Assembly (NCBI GenBank): GCA_030655675.1
Contig: JAUSPM010000174.1
Span: 1-7,480 of the forward strand
DNA length: 7,480 nucleotides
Origin: Methanosarcinaceae archaeon
GTDB lineage: Archaea; Halobacteriota; Methanosarcinia; Methanosarcinales; Methanosarcinaceae
Direction: 5' to 3'
Position numbers and translations under genes: made by a program. Every line of letters begins with the position of its first letter. Within the stretch, counting starts at the first letter, position 1. Shown here in pieces: positions 6,436 to 7,480 of this stretch. Below the pieces are notes generated by a model. The model was not told where the DNA came from and did no database searches. It was given only the letters and a program-made list of their open reading frames with translations.

Positions 6436-6460
6436 ATGCCGCCTGCGACGGTTGCACTGG
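6436..6460 (-). repeat. GC-rich dispersed repeat, copy 3 (inverted)
   Basis: The minus strand reads CCGTCGCAGGCGGCAT (6451-6436), preceded by CCAGTGCAA as in copies 1 and 2, which have AGT five bases before CCG. With copy 4 it forms an inverted pair about 80 bp apart. Confidence 0.5.
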
Positions 6461-6532
6461 TTTTGGTTTAAGGTAAAACACTTTCGTTTGCGCAGATATC
6501 CCCCAAATCGATACAAATAAATTTCCCTTAAT

Positions 6533-6554
6533 CAGTCCCTGCTGCAGGCGGCGC
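6533..6554 (+). repeat. GC-rich dispersed repeat, copy 4
   Basis: The core is CTGCTGCAGGCGGCGC (6539-6554), preceded by CAGTC as in copy 1 but two bases closer. GCAGGCGGC is identical to copy 3 in inverted orientation, so the two could pair over about 80 bp. Confidence 0.45.
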
Positions 6555-6659
6555 ATTCCACAGCTACCAACCCCACAATCAAAAATATATAATTCTAGAA
6601 TCTGCAAATATGAAACCGCTTGAAAAACATTTTGTATTTCATATTCATGATGTAAAAAT

Positions 6660-6676
6660 GTGCCGCGCTGTAAGCG
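6660..6676 (-). repeat. GC-rich dispersed repeat, copy 5 (inverted, degenerate)
   Basis: The minus strand reads CGCTTACAGCGCGGCAC. It matches the ACAGGCGGCAC half of copy 2 apart from one inserted C, but its first half is poorly conserved. This is the weakest member. Confidence 0.35.
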
Positions 6677-6798
6677 TGTAGTCGTATTGTTTTTCACAAA
6701 TCACTCATAAATGGATTGGTGAAGATTTAGAGAATATAAGTCCTCTTTACGAGATATTTATATGTTTCTATGTTTGCCGGTTTGTAGGATTGCATACA

Positions 6799-6806
6799 TA
6801 TAAATA
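6799..6806 (+). promoter_or_regulatory. Candidate TATA box of the PAS sensor gene
   Basis: TATAAATA here is a close fit to the archaeal TATA consensus. A start about 25 bases downstream would give a leader of roughly 170 nt before ATG 7002. That leader contains TTTGAT/ATCAAA (6895-6900, 6908-6913), a 6-bp stem with a seven-base loop. No experimental start is known; this is inferred. Confidence 0.4.
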
Positions 6807-6933
6807 TTTTCAGACTATGCAAATGTATAAGTATTAACGACAAAATAAATATGACATTAATAAGACATTACTGGTGTATGGGTGGCTGACATCATTTGAT
6901 TTTGGTTATCAAAGCGTTTTCTCATCCTGGCAT

Positions 6934-7005
6934 ATGGTGAAAAGAATTATGGAGGTACTTTTTGTTGAATATTTTACAGCAAAAATATTTGGGGGAATGC
7001 AATGA
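6934..7005 (+). CDS. Possible short leader ORF overlapping the sensor start
   Basis: ATG 6934 opens a 23-codon frame (MVKRIMEVLFVEYFTAKIFG, then GMQ) whose TGA at 7003-7005 overlaps the ATG of the next gene as ATGA. The frame is open back to 6838, and ATG 6949 is another start. GGAGGT (6951-6956) lies inside it and cannot serve the sensor gene directly, because that frame has a TGA at 6966. GGAGGT could instead serve TTG 6965, a 15-codon frame ending at 7012. Translational coupling is possible, but such short frames arise by chance; there is no family match. Confidence 0.2.
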   Translation: MVKRIMEVLFVEYFTAKIFGGMQ

Positions 7006-7480
7006 GCGATGAATTGGAATCCATGAAGAAATTGGATAAAATATACAAAAACAGTTCGATTGTTGCTTTTTTGTGGGGAGGAGGAGATGAATGGCCTGTG
7101 GATTTCGTATCAGAGAACATTAATCAATTTGGTTATACCACGGAGGAATTCACATCAGGGCATCTCAATTATGCCGATATTGTATATCCAGATGATTTAG
7201 ATAGGGTTCGCTCCGAGGTTTTAAAATCTTCTAAAAAGGGGACACATTTTACTCATGAATATAGAATTCTGACTAAATCCGGAGAAGTGCGCTGGGTGGA
7301 TGAACAATCTTTTATTGGACTTGATAAAAGTGGTGTTCCAGATTATTTTCAAGGCATCATCATTGACATCACTGATCGTAAAAAAGCAGAAGAAGCATTA
7401 CACTTCGATGAATTACGCCTCGAAGCACTTTTAAAACTTAACCAAATGAGCGGAGTCTCATTACAGGAGATCACGAATTA
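7002..7480 (+). CDS. PAS-domain sensory protein, probably PAS-GAF histidine kinase (3' truncated)
   Basis: The first 159 residues are in the window and the frame is open at its end. Residues about 15-128 form a PAS/PAC domain: WPVDFVSENINQFGYTTEEF, then YADIVYPDDLDRV, EYRILTKSGEVRWVDE and the PAC end GIIIDITDRKKAEEAL. The following LRLEALLKLNQMSGVSLQEI resembles the helix that leads into GAF domains in multidomain sensor kinases of Methanosarcinales. No transmembrane segment is seen at the N-terminus, so it is probably a soluble sensor. ATG 7002 is preceded by GGGGGA (6991-6996); a stop at 6966 limits upstream starts. Kinase activity cannot be confirmed from this part. Related PAS-GAF kinases (MsmS, RdmS) have been linked to methylotrophic gene control in Methanosarcina, so a link to this locus is conceivable but unproven. 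Confidence 0.8.
   Translation, partial: MSDELESMKKLDKIYKNSSIVAFLWGGGDEWPVDFVSENINQFGYTTEEFTSGHLNYADIVYPDDLDRVRSEVLKSSKKGTHFTHEYRILTKSGEVRWVDEQSFIGLDKSGVPDYFQGIIIDITDRKKAEEALHFDELRLEALLKLNQMSGVSLQEITN

Larger units (their letters stand above)
5962..7001. other. AT-rich, mostly non-coding region
   Basis: I recognise no protein gene between pylT and the sensor gene. The DNA is AT-rich and interrupted by four GC-rich repeat islands (listed separately). Other structure: the perfect 12-bp palindrome ACATATATATGT (6099-6110); a 9-bp inverted repeat AATATGAAA/TTTCATATT (6607-6615, 6637-6645); and ATTGCATAC at 6409-6417 and 6789-6797, with a third copy at 5806-5814. A minus-strand frame of 105 codons (6380-6697) crosses three repeat islands, looks like no family I know, and is judged spurious. 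Promoter elements for pylT and the sensor gene lie at the two ends. The middle may hold untranslated RNA or decayed sequence. Confidence 0.6.

Noticed and set aside
5716..6676. CRISPR array
   Set aside because: The repeats are short, diverged, in both orientations and unevenly spaced.
6380..6697. 105-codon minus-strand frame in the non-coding region
   Set aside because: No recognisable domain, no clear ribosome site, and it crosses three copies of the non-coding repeat in both orientations.
5962..7001. Insertion sequence or transposase remnant
   Set aside because: No transposase-like protein fragment or paired terminal inverted repeats with target duplication can be seen.

Overview
This window is an archaeal methylamine-methanogenesis locus. 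The protein families (MtbC, MtbB, MtmC, MtmB, MtbA), two in-frame amber codons at the known pyrrolysine positions, and a tRNA-Pyl gene with a CUA anticodon all point to a methylotrophic methanogen of the Methanosarcinaceae. The proteins resemble Methanosarcina barkeri homologues closely but are not identical. Moderate-GC coding sequence with very AT-rich intergenic DNA suggests a Methanolobus- or Methanococcoides-like genus; this genus-level guess is an inference.

Layout. 1-197: AT-rich promoter/leader. 198-2266: mtbC-mtbB, the dimethylamine corrinoid protein and its methyltransferase; mtbB reads through TAG at 1928. 2284-2319: terminator hairpin, then a short promoter region with a near-palindrome. 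2404-4441: mtmC-mtmB, the monomethylamine pair; mtmB reads through TAG at 3668. 4442-4568: a hairpin-rich gap with a possible promoter. 4569-5588: mtbA, methylcobamide:coenzyme M methyltransferase, followed by a strong terminator. 5662-7001: about 1.3 kb of AT-rich, mostly non-coding DNA that holds pylT on the minus strand (5888-5959) with its own terminator and candidate promoter, plus five copies of a short GC-rich repeat. 7002-7480: the 5' part of a PAS-domain (probably PAS-GAF) sensory protein, cut by the window end.

How it works together. MtbB and MtmB move a methyl group from dimethylamine or monomethylamine to the Co(I) corrinoid of MtbC or MtmC. MtbA then transfers the methyl from either corrinoid protein to coenzyme M, and methyl-CoM enters methanogenesis. 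Both amine methyltransferases need pyrrolysine, and the tRNA that supplies it is encoded 300 bp away. The pylS, pylB, pylC and pylD genes are not in the window, nor are the trimethylamine pair mttBC, an amine permease or the corrinoid activase RamA.

Most notable points: pylT stands alone on the opposite strand without pylS and differs from the recalled M. barkeri tRNA at several positions; both amber codons sit in the same 10-nt context; a GCCAG(T/C)GG motif lies upstream of mtbC, mtmC and mtbA; a dispersed GC-rich repeat family surrounds pylT; and a short ORF overlaps the start of the sensor gene by ATGA.
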